Assembly (NCBI GenBank): GCA_052289195.1
Contig: DAWAJD010000004.1
Span: 17,855 to 81,854, forward strand
Length of the DNA stretch: 64,000 bases
Direction: 5' to 3'
Source of the DNA: UBA4644 sp900555855
GTDB lineage: Bacteria; Bacillota; Clostridia; Oscillospirales; Butyricicoccaceae
The translations under genes and the position numbers were made by a program. The notes under the pieces were generated by a model. It ran no database searches. It was not told the DNA's origin and worked only from the letters and a program-made list of their open reading frames with translations. This document shows, in pieces, positions 1-7,254 of this stretch (position 1 is its first letter; each line of letters begins with the position of its first letter).

Positions 1-2
1 CC

Positions 3-542
3 CTGCGGGTGGAGGCGGAGGCGGTATTTTGCAGCCATCAGCACGATGACCACAACTATCTCCCTGCTGTGACGCTCACGGAGCGGGAGCAGAAGGCGCC
101 CTACACGGTGACGGAGCTGGAGGTCCCCCACGACGATCAGGGCGGCCGGCTGCGGGGCATGAACACCGTCCGGTGCTTTCAGTTCCCGGGCCTGCGGGTG
201 GTCCATCTGGGCGATCTGGGCCGGCTGCTGACGGAGCAGGAGGCCCGGACGCTGGCCGGGGCAGACTGCCTGCTGATCCCGGTGGGCGGCTATTATACCA
301 TCGACAGCCGCCAGGCAAAGCAGGTCATAGCGCAGCTCAGCCCCCGGGTCATCATCCCCATGCACTACCGGACGGATCGGACCGGCTTTGCGCAGATCAG
401 CCGTCTGGAGGACTTTACGGCGCAGTTTTCCGCCGTCCGCTTCGGGGGCAGCAGCCTGCTGCTGGACGGACAGACGCCCGGCGGTGTGACCGTGCTGACG
501 CCGGAAGCGCTGAAACAGGAAACAAATAAAAACTTCAAATAA
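3..542 (+). CDS. MBL-fold metal-dependent hydrolase, 5' partial
   Basis: The frame is open from the first bases, so the true start lies before the window; GTG at 9 is only the first in-window candidate. The visible C-terminal 179 residues carry the zinc motif SHQHDDH near their start, then HLGDLG and IPMHYRT. That order is typical of the UlaG/UPF0173 group of metallo-beta-lactamase-fold hydrolases. The substrate cannot be told from sequence. Only 21 bp separate its stop from tyrS, so the two are probably co-transcribed. Confidence 0.8.
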   Translation: MRVEAEAVFCSHQHDDHNYLPAVTLTEREQKAPYTVTELEVPHDDQGGRLRGMNTVRCFQFPGLRVVHLGDLGRLLTEQEARTLAGADCLLIPVGGYYTIDSRQAKQVIAQLSPRVIIPMHYRTDRTGFAQISRLEDFTAQFSAVRFGGSSLLLDGQTPGGVTVLTPEALKQETNKNFK

Positions 543-563
543 AATGAAAGAGGAGAAACAGAA

Positions 564-1787
564 ATGCAGCTTTATGAAGAACTGGTCGCCCGCGGGCTCA
601 TCGCCCAGGTGACCAACGAGGAAGAGATCCGAACCATGATCAACGCGGGCAAGGCCACCTTCTACATCGGCTTTGACTGCACGGCAGACAGCCTGACCGC
701 CGGGCATTTTATGGCGCTGACGCTGATGAAGCGTCTGCAGATGGCGGGCAATAAGCCCATCGCGCTCATCGGCGGCGGCACCACCATGATCGGCGACCCT
801 TCCGGCCGCACGGATATGCGCAAGATGCTTACCAAGGAGGATATTGCGCACAATGCTGCCTGCTTCAAGCGCCAGATGGAGCGCTTCATCGAGTTCGGCG
901 AGGGCAAAGCCATCATGCTCAACAACGCCGACTGGCTGCTGAAGCTCAATTATGTGGAGCTTCTGCGGGAGGTGGGCGCCTGCTTCAGCGTCAACAATAT
1001 GCTTCGGGCCAAGTGCTATGAGCAGCGGATGGAAAAGGGCCTTTCCTTCCTGGAGTTCAACTACATGATCATGCAGTCCTACGACTTCTACTTCATGTTC
1101 CAGCACTACGGCTGCAATATGCAGTTCGGCGGCGACGATCAGTGGAGCAATATGCTGGGCGGCACCGAGCTGATCCGCCGCAAGCTGGGCAAGGACGCCC
1201 ACGCCATGACCATCACGCTGCTCACCGACTCTCAGGGCCATAAGATGGGCAAGACCGCCGGTAACGCCGTCTGGCTGGATCCCAACAAGACCTCTCCCTT
1301 CGAGTTTTACCAGTATTGGCGCAATGTGGGCGATGCGGATGTGCTCAAGTGCATCCGGATGCTTACCTTCCTGCCGCTGGAGCAGATCGATGAAATGGAC
1401 CACTGGGAGGGCAGCCAGCTGAACCGCGCCAAGGAGATCCTGGCCTTTGAGCTGACAAGAATGGTCCACGGCGAGGAGGAGGCCCAAAAGGCCGAGGCCG
1501 CGGCAAAGGCGCTGTTTGTCAGCGGCGGCGCTTCCGCCGATATGCCCACCACCGCGCTTTCTCCGGAGGAGATCGGCGAAGGCATCGCCATTCTGGAGCT
1601 GCTGGTGAAGTGCGGTCTGGCGCCCTCCAAGGGCGAGGGACGCCGTCTGGTGCAGCAGGGCGGCATCCTGGCCGGCGACGAAAAGGTGGCCTCCATCGAC
1701 CGGGTCTTTTCGCTGGACGAGCTGAAGCAGGGCGACCTGATCCTGCGGAAGGGCAAAAAGACCTTCCACCGTGTGGTGGTAAAATAA
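564..1787 (+). CDS. tyrS: Tyrosyl-tRNA synthetase
   Basis: Charges tRNA-Tyr with tyrosine in the cytoplasm. The 407-residue length is normal for bacterial TyrRS. Class I signatures are visible: YIGFD near residue 34 with TAGHF as the HIGH equivalent, GGDDQWSN near 190, and KMGKT as the KMSKS loop near 230. The C-terminal S4 RNA-binding domain (about 345-400) has the CGLAPSKGEGRRLVQQGG stretch. AGAGGAG sits before ATG 564. No T-box leader fits in the 21-bp upstream gap, so any such control would have to lie upstream of the first gene. Confidence 0.97.
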   Translation: MQLYEELVARGLIAQVTNEEEIRTMINAGKATFYIGFDCTADSLTAGHFMALTLMKRLQMAGNKPIALIGGGTTMIGDPSGRTDMRKMLTKEDIAHNAACFKRQMERFIEFGEGKAIMLNNADWLLKLNYVELLREVGACFSVNNMLRAKCYEQRMEKGLSFLEFNYMIMQSYDFYFMFQHYGCNMQFGGDDQWSNMLGGTELIRRKLGKDAHAMTITLLTDSQGHKMGKTAGNAVWLDPNKTSPFEFYQYWRNVGDADVLKCIRMLTFLPLEQIDEMDHWEGSQLNRAKEILAFELTRMVHGEEEAQKAEAAAKALFVSGGASADMPTTALSPEEIGEGIAILELLVKCGLAPSKGEGRRLVQQGGILAGDEKVASIDRVFSLDELKQGDLILRKGKKTFHRVVVK

Positions 1788-1803
1788 GCAAAAAGCAGAG
1801 CAG

Positions 1804-1837
1804 CGCGCCGGACGGGAGCCGCCGTCCGGCGCGTTTT
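1804..1837 (+). terminator. Rho-independent terminator after tyrS
   Basis: A perfect 12-bp GC-rich stem (1804-1815 with 1822-1833), a 6-nt loop and TTTT follow 17 bp after the tyrS stop. Confidence 0.9.
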
Positions 1838-1948
1838 CCATGGCGGCGGCTCCGTAAGCCCGCCGAAGCGCCCGCAGGCAGGCGCGGCAGGCGCGCCCGG
1901 CTGCCGGAGAAAAGCAGGCGGGTTTTTACAGTTTTTGCGCAAAACCGC

Positions 1949-1977
1949 TTGACAAACATTTCTTTTCATATTATACT
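1949..1977 (+). promoter_or_regulatory. Promoter of the five-tRNA operon
   Basis: TTGACA (1949-1954), a 17-bp spacer and TATACT (1972-1977) lie about 30 bp before the first tRNA. Confidence 0.85.
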
Positions 1978-2008
1978 TGAAAAGCTGATTTAAGAAAGTC
2001 TGACCTTC

Positions 2009-2082
2009 GCAGGTGTAGTTCAATGGTAGAATGTCAGCCTTCCAAGCTGAACACGTGGGTTCGATTCCCATCACCTGCTCCA
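2009..2082 (+). tRNA. tRNA-Gly (anticodon TCC)
   Basis: The acceptor stem GCAGGTG/CACCTGC closes on an encoded TCCA tail. The anticodon loop CTTCCAA reads TCC and the T-loop is TTCGATT. It is the first tRNA of the cluster. Confidence 0.96.
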
Positions 2083-2111
2083 GTTTCATCAGCGATAGCT
2101 TATATATGTAT

Positions 2112-2188
2112 GTGCCTGTAGCTCAGCAGGATAGAGCAACTGCCTTCTAAGCAGTAGGTTGGGGGTTCGAGTCCCTCCAGGCACGCCA
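2112..2188 (+). tRNA. tRNA-Arg (anticodon TCT)
   Basis: The acceptor stem GTGCCTG/CAGGCAC is followed by GCCA. The anticodon loop CTTCTAA gives TCT, which decodes AGA. Confidence 0.96.
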
Positions 2189-2196
2189 TCATGTAT

Positions 2197-2274
2197 GGTG
2201 GATGTGGCGCAGTTGGTTAGCGCGCCAGATTGTGGCTCTGGAGGCCGGGGGTTCGAGTCCCCTCATCCACCCCA
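2197..2274 (+). tRNA. tRNA-His (anticodon GTG)
   Basis: The acceptor stem GTGGATG/CATCCAC has the extra G-1 (2197) facing discriminator C73 (2271), the hallmark of tRNA-His. The anticodon loop TTGTGGC gives GTG, and CCA is encoded. Confidence 0.96.
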
Positions 2275-2339
2275 TTTTATTGCGACGCTCCCTCATTTCG
2301 GGGGAGCGCGCAAATTATTCGCCGGAGGGCGGCATATAA

Positions 2340-2414
2340 TGGGCTGTCGCCAAGCGGTAAGGCACCAGACTTTGACTCTGGCATTCGCTGGTTCAAATCC
2401 GGCCAGCCCAGCCA
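2340..2414 (+). tRNA. tRNA-Gln (anticodon TTG)
   Basis: The acceptor stem TGGGCTG/CAGCCCA is followed by GCCA. The anticodon loop CTTTGAC gives TTG. A small hairpin (about 2286-2308) lies in the spacer after tRNA-His and may aid processing. Confidence 0.96.
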
Positions 2415-2417
2415 TAA

Positions 2418-2493
2418 GACTCAGTAGCTCAGTCGGCAGAGCACCTGCCTTTTAAGCAGGGTGTCCGGGGTTCGAATCCCCGCTGAGTCACCA
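2418..2493 (+). tRNA. tRNA-Lys (anticodon TTT)
   Basis: The acceptor stem GACTCAG/CTGAGTC is followed by ACCA. The anticodon loop CTTTTAA gives TTT. It is the last tRNA of the operon and is followed by two terminators. Confidence 0.96.
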
Positions 2494-2506
2494 ATCAGGC
2501 AGCATG

Positions 2507-2541
2507 GATGCGCCCGGCACGAGCCGGGCGCATCGGTTTTT
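2507..2541 (+). terminator. Terminator of the tRNA operon
   Basis: A 12-bp stem (2507-2518 with 2523-2534), an ACGA loop, GG and TTTTT. Confidence 0.93.
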
Positions 2542-2550
2542 GAGCCGGTC

Positions 2551-2582
2551 AAGATCCTCTGCAGGGCAGGGGATCTTTTTTT
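2551..2582 (+). terminator. Second terminator after tRNA-Lys
   Basis: AAGATCC (2551-2557) pairs with GGATCTT (2571-2577), with an inner CTGC/GCAG pairing and a run of seven T. It ends exactly at the convergent XRE gene's stop. Confidence 0.75.
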
Positions 2583-2820
2583 AATCCTCAAACAGACTGT
2601 CGATGGACACCTGAAAGATCTGCGCAAGGGCAAAAAGCTCGATATCGGTGACGGTGCGGAGCCCGTCCTCCAGACGGGAGATCGAGCCGCGGCAAACATA
2701 GATCCCGCGCAGCTCCAGCTGCGCCGAGAGGGCCTGCTGGCTCATGCGCCGCGCCCGCCGCAGCTCACGCACTTTTGCGCCCACAAGATTCATGGAATTG
2801 CCGTCAATAATGCGTGCCAT
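2581..2820 (-). CDS. Small XRE-family transcriptional regulator
   Basis: A 79-residue single-domain helix-turn-helix protein. Residues about 13-70 form the Cro/CI-type HTH, including MSQQALSAQLELRG and SISRLEDGLRTVTDIELFALA, and the protein ends with FQVSIDSLFED. AAGGAGGA precedes the ATG at 2820. It has no effector domain, so it probably acts as a dimeric repressor. The region directly upstream carries several copies of a GGACAAAA-type motif (2837-2929) that overlap its likely promoter, which suggests autoregulation and control of the divergent small gene. The targets are unknown. Confidence 0.88.
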   Translation of the reverse strand: MARIIDGNSMNLVGAKVRELRRARRMSQQALSAQLELRGIYVCRGSISRLEDGLRTVTDIELFALAQIFQVSIDSLFED

Positions 2821-2836
2821 GCACTTTCCTCCTTTA

Positions 2837-2929
2837 TTTTTGTCTTATTTCAGGACAAAATGTCTTGACAAAGGACAAAAACAATGATACCCTGATACCG
2901 GAATGATTTTGTCCTGTAACGAGACAAAA
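2837..2929. promoter_or_regulatory. Candidate operator array between XRE gene and small ORF
   Basis: AGGACAAAA occurs at 2852-2860 and 2872-2880, its complement TTTTGTCCT at 2907-2915, GAGACAAAA at 2921-2929 and TTTTTGTCT at 2837-2845. A minus-strand TTGTCA/TAAGAC pair lies among them. Repeated direct and inverted copies in a divergent spacer fit an XRE operator; binding is inferred. Confidence 0.6.
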
Positions 2930-2961
2930 TCAAAAAATATAACCGGTATAAGACGGTGGCG

Positions 2962-3201
2962 ATGTATGGAAAATATGATGTCACCTACGAGAAGGAGGAC
3001 GGCAGCGTAAAAACCGTCAAGTGGACGGGGCGCAACTGCACGCTGCGTCTGGATCGGAACAGCGTCTACACCGTCACCATTCGCCCCTTTGATGATGCGG
3101 AGCTGCAGGTCAGGAGCCTTTTCCATGGATATAGTGTGCGCTGGACGAGAACGCCCAGCTGGTGGATCAAATCGACAAAAGGGATCCAGCTCTGCCGCTG
3201 A
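2962..3201 (+). CDS. Small protein of unknown function
   Basis: 79 residues from ATG 2962 (GTG 2956 is an alternative). The sequence MYGKYDVTYEKEDGSVKTVK begins a run of alternating hydrophobic and charged residues suggesting a small beta-rich soluble protein. There is no signal peptide and no Cys pair. The ribosome site is weak. Support comes from a clean terminator 25 bp after the stop and from the divergent regulator with shared operator-like repeats. I do not recognise the family; it could also be a chance frame. Confidence 0.5.
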   Translation: MYGKYDVTYEKEDGSVKTVKWTGRNCTLRLDRNSVYTVTIRPFDDAELQVRSLFHGYSVRWTRTPSWWIKSTKGIQLCR

Positions 3202-3225
3202 CATAGCAGATGGGCGGAGCTCCTG

Positions 3226-3255
3226 TGCCGGGCGCTTGCCGCGCCCGGCATTTTT
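3226..3255 (+). terminator. Terminator after the small ORF
   Basis: A 10-bp stem TGCCGGGCGC/GCGCCCGGCA with a TTGCC loop and TTTTT. Confidence 0.9.
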
Positions 3256-3367
3256 GCGCCTTTTGCCGCGCAGAAACAGTTGTATTTTTGTGCGCCGTAT
3301 GCTACAGTGGTAGGCGAAGAACTATGCTGGGGAGCGCCGCTTCCCGGCCTTGTATGGGAGATATGAC

Positions 3368-5359
3368 ATGAACAGAAAAATTCTTTCTCTTTTGCTTGCA
3401 CTGTGCCTGCTGCTTTCGCTGACCGCCTGCGGCGATGCGGAGCCGGATGTGCCGGATGTGCCGGATGCGCCGGGGCAGGGAGACTCCGTCCAGCCCGCTG
3501 CCAATGGCGGTGATGAGAGCTGGGCTATTTACTGGTATCTGTGCGGCAGCGACCTGGAGGGCGACGGCGGCTTCGCCACCGACGATCTGGCCGAGCTGAT
3601 GGAGGTGGAGCTGCCTGAACATGTTACCGTGGTCATCCAGACCGGCGGCGCCTCCACCTGGTGGAACGACCTGATCGATGCGGAGAAGCTTCAGCGCTGG
3701 GTCTACGACAGCCAGGGCCTTACGCTGGTAGATGAGCAGCCCTCTGCCAGCATGGGCGAAGCCTCTACACTGGCGGATTTTCTGGCCTTTGCCAATGAAA
3801 ACTATCCGGCCAGCCGCAAGGCCGTCCTGTTCTGGAACCACGGCGGCGGCTCTGTCTCCGGCGCGGCCTTCGACGAGCTTTATGATCTGGATTCGCTGAC
3901 GCTGGACGAGATGTATGCGGCCTTTTCCTCTGTCTGGCCGGAAAACGCCGCCCAGCCGCCGCTGGAGCTCATCGGCTTTGACACCTGCCTGATGGCTACC
4001 GTGGATGTGGCGCATGTGTTCTCCGGTCTGGCCCGCTATATGGTGGCTTCGGAGGAGACGGAGCCCGCCAACGGCTGGTATTACACCGGCTGGGCCGGCG
4101 CGCTGGCGGAGGATCCCGCCATGGATGGCGCGGCACTGGGCAGGATCATCTGCGATACTTATTATGAAGGCTGCCAGGCGGTGGGAACAGAGGAAAACGC
4201 CACGCTTTCCCTTGTAGATCTGACCCGGACCGGCCCGCTGCTGGAGGCCTATGAGGCCTTCGGCACAGAGGCGCTGGCTGCAGCCTGCCAGGATCCCAGC
4301 TTTTTCACGCAGTTTGCCCGCGTCGCTGCCAAGAGCGAAAACTATGGCGGCAACACCCGCCAGCAGGGCTATACCAATATGGTAGATCTGGGCAGTATGG
4401 CCCGGCAGAGCGCCGATATGCTGGATTCCTCCGCTGCAGTGCTTTCTGCGCTGGACGATTGCGTCCTCTATCAGGTCAGAGGAAAATACCGGGCGGAGGC
4501 CACGGGACTTTCCTGCTATTATTCCTACAACGGCGATGTGGATGATTTCAACGGCTATATCAGCGTTGGCGCAGGCGAAGCCTTCAAATATTTTTATGCC
4601 TATGAGCTTACCGGCCAGCTGGATGAGGACGGCATGGCCTATGTGGCTGATGCAGCCGGCCTGGAGCTGACCGAGCTGCCCACGGTGCAGACGGTGGAGC
4701 GGATGGACTGGGACGGCGCGCCGCTGACCCTTTCGGAGCAGGGCAACGCTGTTCTGACGCTGGGGCCCGAGGCGAAGGATGTTCTGGCAGGCATTGGCTT
4801 CTCCTTGTATTATGTAGACGAGGAGGCAGACATGATGCTCCTGCTGGGCACCGACAATGACATGACCGCAGACTGGGAAAACGGTGTGTTTTCCGATAAT
4901 TTCCGCGGCGTGTGGGGCAGCATCGACGGCTGCCTGGTCTATATGGAGCTGAGCTTCGAGGGCGAGGATTATAACATTTACTCCGTGCCGGTGCTGCTCA
5001 ACGGCGAGGATTACAACCTGCAGGTGGCCTATGATTTCACCGAGAGCGAATGGTATATCATGGGCGCCCGGCGCGGCATTGATGCGAGCGGCATGGCCGA
5101 CAAGGAGCTGCGCCTTCTGCAGGAGGGCGATGAGCTGACCACCATCTGGTATCTCTCCTCTTTGAGCGGCGAGGACGATCCGGAGCCTTACACGGCGGAG
5201 ACGCTCACCGTCACGGCGGATACTGCCTTTGCCGAGACTGCGCTGTCCGACGGCCTTTATGCCATGGTCTTTGAAATGACGGACGCGCTGGGCGGCTGCA
5301 CCTATTCCGAGGCTGCCATCTTTGAGTGCGTAGACGGCGAGATCTATACCACGGTCTGA
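3368..5359 (+). CDS. Clostripain-like (C11) cysteine peptidase lipoprotein
   Basis: A 663-residue exported lipoprotein. ATG 3368 was chosen because GGGAG lies 7 bp upstream and it starts a lipobox signal peptide (LLSLTACG, Cys about 22). The family C11 catalytic pair is visible: His in FWNHGGG (about 155) and Cys in GFDTCL (about 206). The YWYLCGSDLE start of the domain is also typical. Clostripain family members cut after basic residues and often self-process. The C-terminal 250 residues are acidic, probably beta-rich, and of unknown role. The gene is monocistronic, with a terminator behind it. Confidence 0.88.
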   Translation: MNRKILSLLLALCLLLSLTACGDAEPDVPDVPDAPGQGDSVQPAANGGDESWAIYWYLCGSDLEGDGGFATDDLAELMEVELPEHVTVVIQTGGASTWWNDLIDAEKLQRWVYDSQGLTLVDEQPSASMGEASTLADFLAFANENYPASRKAVLFWNHGGGSVSGAAFDELYDLDSLTLDEMYAAFSSVWPENAAQPPLELIGFDTCLMATVDVAHVFSGLARYMVASEETEPANGWYYTGWAGALAEDPAMDGAALGRIICDTYYEGCQAVGTEENATLSLVDLTRTGPLLEAYEAFGTEALAAACQDPSFFTQFARVAAKSENYGGNTRQQGYTNMVDLGSMARQSADMLDSSAAVLSALDDCVLYQVRGKYRAEATGLSCYYSYNGDVDDFNGYISVGAGEAFKYFYAYELTGQLDEDGMAYVADAAGLELTELPTVQTVERMDWDGAPLTLSEQGNAVLTLGPEAKDVLAGIGFSLYYVDEEADMMLLLGTDNDMTADWENGVFSDNFRGVWGSIDGCLVYMELSFEGEDYNIYSVPVLLNGEDYNLQVAYDFTESEWYIMGARRGIDASGMADKELRLLQEGDELTTIWYLSSLSGEDDPEPYTAETLTVTADTAFAETALSDGLYAMVFEMTDALGGCTYSEAAIFECVDGEIYTTV

Positions 5360-5404
5360 GCCGCTGCCCGATGGGAGCTCCGTTCGCAAAAAGCACAGGC
5401 GTTT

Positions 5405-5442
5405 CGCCCGGTCTCTCTCAGAAAAGAGACCGGGCGGTTGTT
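5405..5442 (+). terminator. Terminator after clostripain gene
   Basis: A 12-bp stem CGCCCGGTCTCT (5405-5416) with 5425-5436 and an 8-nt loop, followed by GTTGTT; the T-tract is weak. Confidence 0.75.
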
Positions 5443-5568
5443 CCCTCGACGAAAACATGGTTTTTTGATATACTGAAGAAAAATTCAAAAAAAATGAGCA
5501 TCGGCGCGACCGTACCTGTCAGAAAGTTGTTCTTATAGGTGAAGACGGTTCGCGGAAAGGAGCCGCCT

Positions 5569-6132
5569 ATGGATGACCGGAGCATCGTGGAGCTCTACTG
5601 GAGCCGGGATGGCCGTGCCATCACTGAAACACAGCAAAAATACGGGCCCTACTGCGCCCGAATCTCTGCCAATCTGCTGGAGGACGCCCGGGACTGTGAG
5701 GAAAACCTCAGCGATACCTGGCTGGCCGCCTGGAACGCCATTCCGCCGGCCCGGCCGGAGGTGCTTCCGCCCTTTTTGGGCCGCATCGCACGAAATCTGG
5801 CGCTGAATCGCCTGAAAGCCCGCCGGGCGGAAAAGCGGGGCGGAGACGGCGTGCTTTCGCTGGAGGAGCTGGACGGCTGCATCCCCGACGGCAAACGACT
5901 GGAGGAGAGCCTGGAGGCCCGGGAGCTTGCCCGCAGCATCAGCGCCTTTCTCCGGACGGAGACCGGGGAGGCGCGGCAGATGTTTGTTCTGCGGTATTTT
6001 TATTGCGAGCCGGTAGAGGCCATTGCCCAAAGACTGGGCGTGGGGCAGAGCAAGGTCAAATCCGCCCTGTCCCGCACCAGAAGGCGACTGCGGCAGCATC
6101 TGGAAAAGGAGGGAGTGATCCATGAAGCATGA
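5569..6132 (+). CDS. ECF-type RNA polymerase sigma factor
   Basis: 187 residues from ATG 5569, which has AAGGAG 8 bp upstream; GTG 5539 would extend it with no ribosome site. The sigma-2 region (about 10-80) contains LSDTWLAAWNAIPP and FLGRIARNLALNRLKARRAEK. The sigma-4 HTH is at the C-terminus (about 125-180) with FVLRYFYCEPVEAIAQRLG and SALSRTRRRLRQHL. It should direct polymerase to a small regulon. It overlaps the next gene by 11 bp, as sigma/anti-sigma pairs usually do, and probably drives this operon. Confidence 0.9.
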   Translation: MDDRSIVELYWSRDGRAITETQQKYGPYCARISANLLEDARDCEENLSDTWLAAWNAIPPARPEVLPPFLGRIARNLALNRLKARRAEKRGGDGVLSLEELDGCIPDGKRLEESLEARELARSISAFLRTETGEARQMFVLRYFYCEPVEAIAQRLGVGQSKVKSALSRTRRRLRQHLEKEGVIHEA

Positions 6133-6661
6133 ACAGCTGGCACAGGCCATGACCCTGCTGGACGATGATCTGCTGGAGGAAGCCCGGCTGGCTGCGCCTC
6201 GGAAAAAGGTCATCCCATGGCCGCGCTGGGCGGCAGCGGCTGCTGCCTGTCTGGCGCTGGTGCTGACACTGCGGCTTTGGCCCGGTGATGGGACGCTGTT
6301 TTCCCGCGGCGTTTCTGTCGGCACGGAGCCGATCCCCGTTTCCGATGACATTGCCACCCAGTCTTTTTTGGGGCGGAGCGTTTCGGAGCCGCTTTCCCTT
6401 TCGCTGGAGCTGAAGCTGAGGCGGGAGAGCACGATCCGCGTCTCTGCCGGAACGCTGCAGCTTCTTTCGGGGGACGCACAGCCTTCCGAGGGAACGGAGC
6501 TTTTCGGCAGCGGCAGGCTTTCGCTGGAATGGACGATTGAAGACGCTCATCCCGGGGAATGCTATAGGATGACTGCCGGGGAAAGCGTCTACCTTCTGGT
6601 TTATGACAGCTCCTGCGGGAGCTGGACGATTTTTGAACAAAAAGGAGAACAAACACCATGA
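6122..6661 (+). CDS. Membrane protein, probable anti-sigma factor
   Basis: 179 residues. A short cytoplasmic N-terminus (1-32) is followed by a transmembrane helix (about 33-52, WAAAAAACLALVLTLRL) and an external C-terminal part of about 125 residues with alternating strands. The size, single helix and overlap with the sigma gene fit a membrane anti-sigma factor that would hold the ECF factor until a signal is sensed outside. No zinc HxxxCxxC motif is seen, so the assignment rests on context. Its stop overlaps the next start (ATGA at 6658). Confidence 0.7.
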   Translation: MKHEQLAQAMTLLDDDLLEEARLAAPRKKVIPWPRWAAAAAACLALVLTLRLWPGDGTLFSRGVSVGTEPIPVSDDIATQSFLGRSVSEPLSLSLELKLRRESTIRVSAGTLQLLSGDAQPSEGTELFGSGRLSLEWTIEDAHPGECYRMTAGESVYLLVYDSSCGSWTIFEQKGEQTP

Positions 6662-7251
6662 AGTATTTGAAAAAGCTCATCGCGCTGGCGCTGTGCGCCG
6701 GTATGCTCTTCGCACTGGCCGCCTGCGGCAAGCAGAACGACAAGAATAACGCCGGGGGAAATGGCACGCCGGAGGCCCAGGGCCCCGCATCGCCGCTGGA
6801 GCTGCTTACCAAGGTCTGGGACAGCTATACCGATGCCGAAAAGTTTCCGGCGGCGGGCGGCGATTATGATAACAGTGTGGACGGCGCACCCGGCACCTTT
6901 GATATCAGCAAGGCCGACAATGTGGAATATCTGCTGACCCTGCCTCAGGACAAGGTCTCCCTCATCGACGGCGCGGCGTCGTTGATGCATATGATGAATG
7001 CCAACACCTTCACCTGCGGCGCCTTCCACCCCGCCAAGGCGGAGGACGCCGACACTCTGGCCCAGACCCTGCGGGATGCCATTCAGGACAAGCAGTGGAT
7101 GTGCGGCTTCCCGGATAAGCTGGTGGTGGCCAAGACGGACGGCTATGTGGTGTCGCTCTACGGCGATCAGGAGCTGGTGGACACCTTCCGGGACAAGCTC
7201 GCCGCCGCCTGGACGGATACGGAAGTGGTCTTTGACGAGGCCATCCAGTAA
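6658..7251 (+). CDS. Lipoprotein, DUF4358-like, linked to MBOAT operon
   Basis: 197 residues with a lipoprotein signal (MLFALAACG, Cys about 22), a Gly/Asn-rich linker, and a globular part holding LTLPQDKVSLIDGAASLMHM and TLAQTLRDAIQDKQW. The layout resembles DUF4358-type lipoproteins found next to MBOAT genes in Clostridia; this likeness is from memory of the family, not a search. It probably sits on the outer face of the membrane and assists the acyltransferase pair. Three bases separate it from the MBOAT gene. Confidence 0.65.
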   Translation: MKYLKKLIALALCAGMLFALAACGKQNDKNNAGGNGTPEAQGPASPLELLTKVWDSYTDAEKFPAAGGDYDNSVDGAPGTFDISKADNVEYLLTLPQDKVSLIDGAASLMHMMNANTFTCGAFHPAKAEDADTLAQTLRDAIQDKQWMCGFPDKLVVAKTDGYVVSLYGDQELVDTFRDKLAAAWTDTEVVFDEAIQ

Positions 7252-7254
7252 GCT

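Noticed and set aside
542..563. T-box leader for tyrS
   Set aside because: Only 21 bp separate tyrS from the upstream stop, too short for a T-box.
3302..5488. 728-codon minus-strand frame opposite the clostripain gene
   Set aside because: Same GC-shadow effect; the plus strand has a lipobox and catalytic His/Cys.
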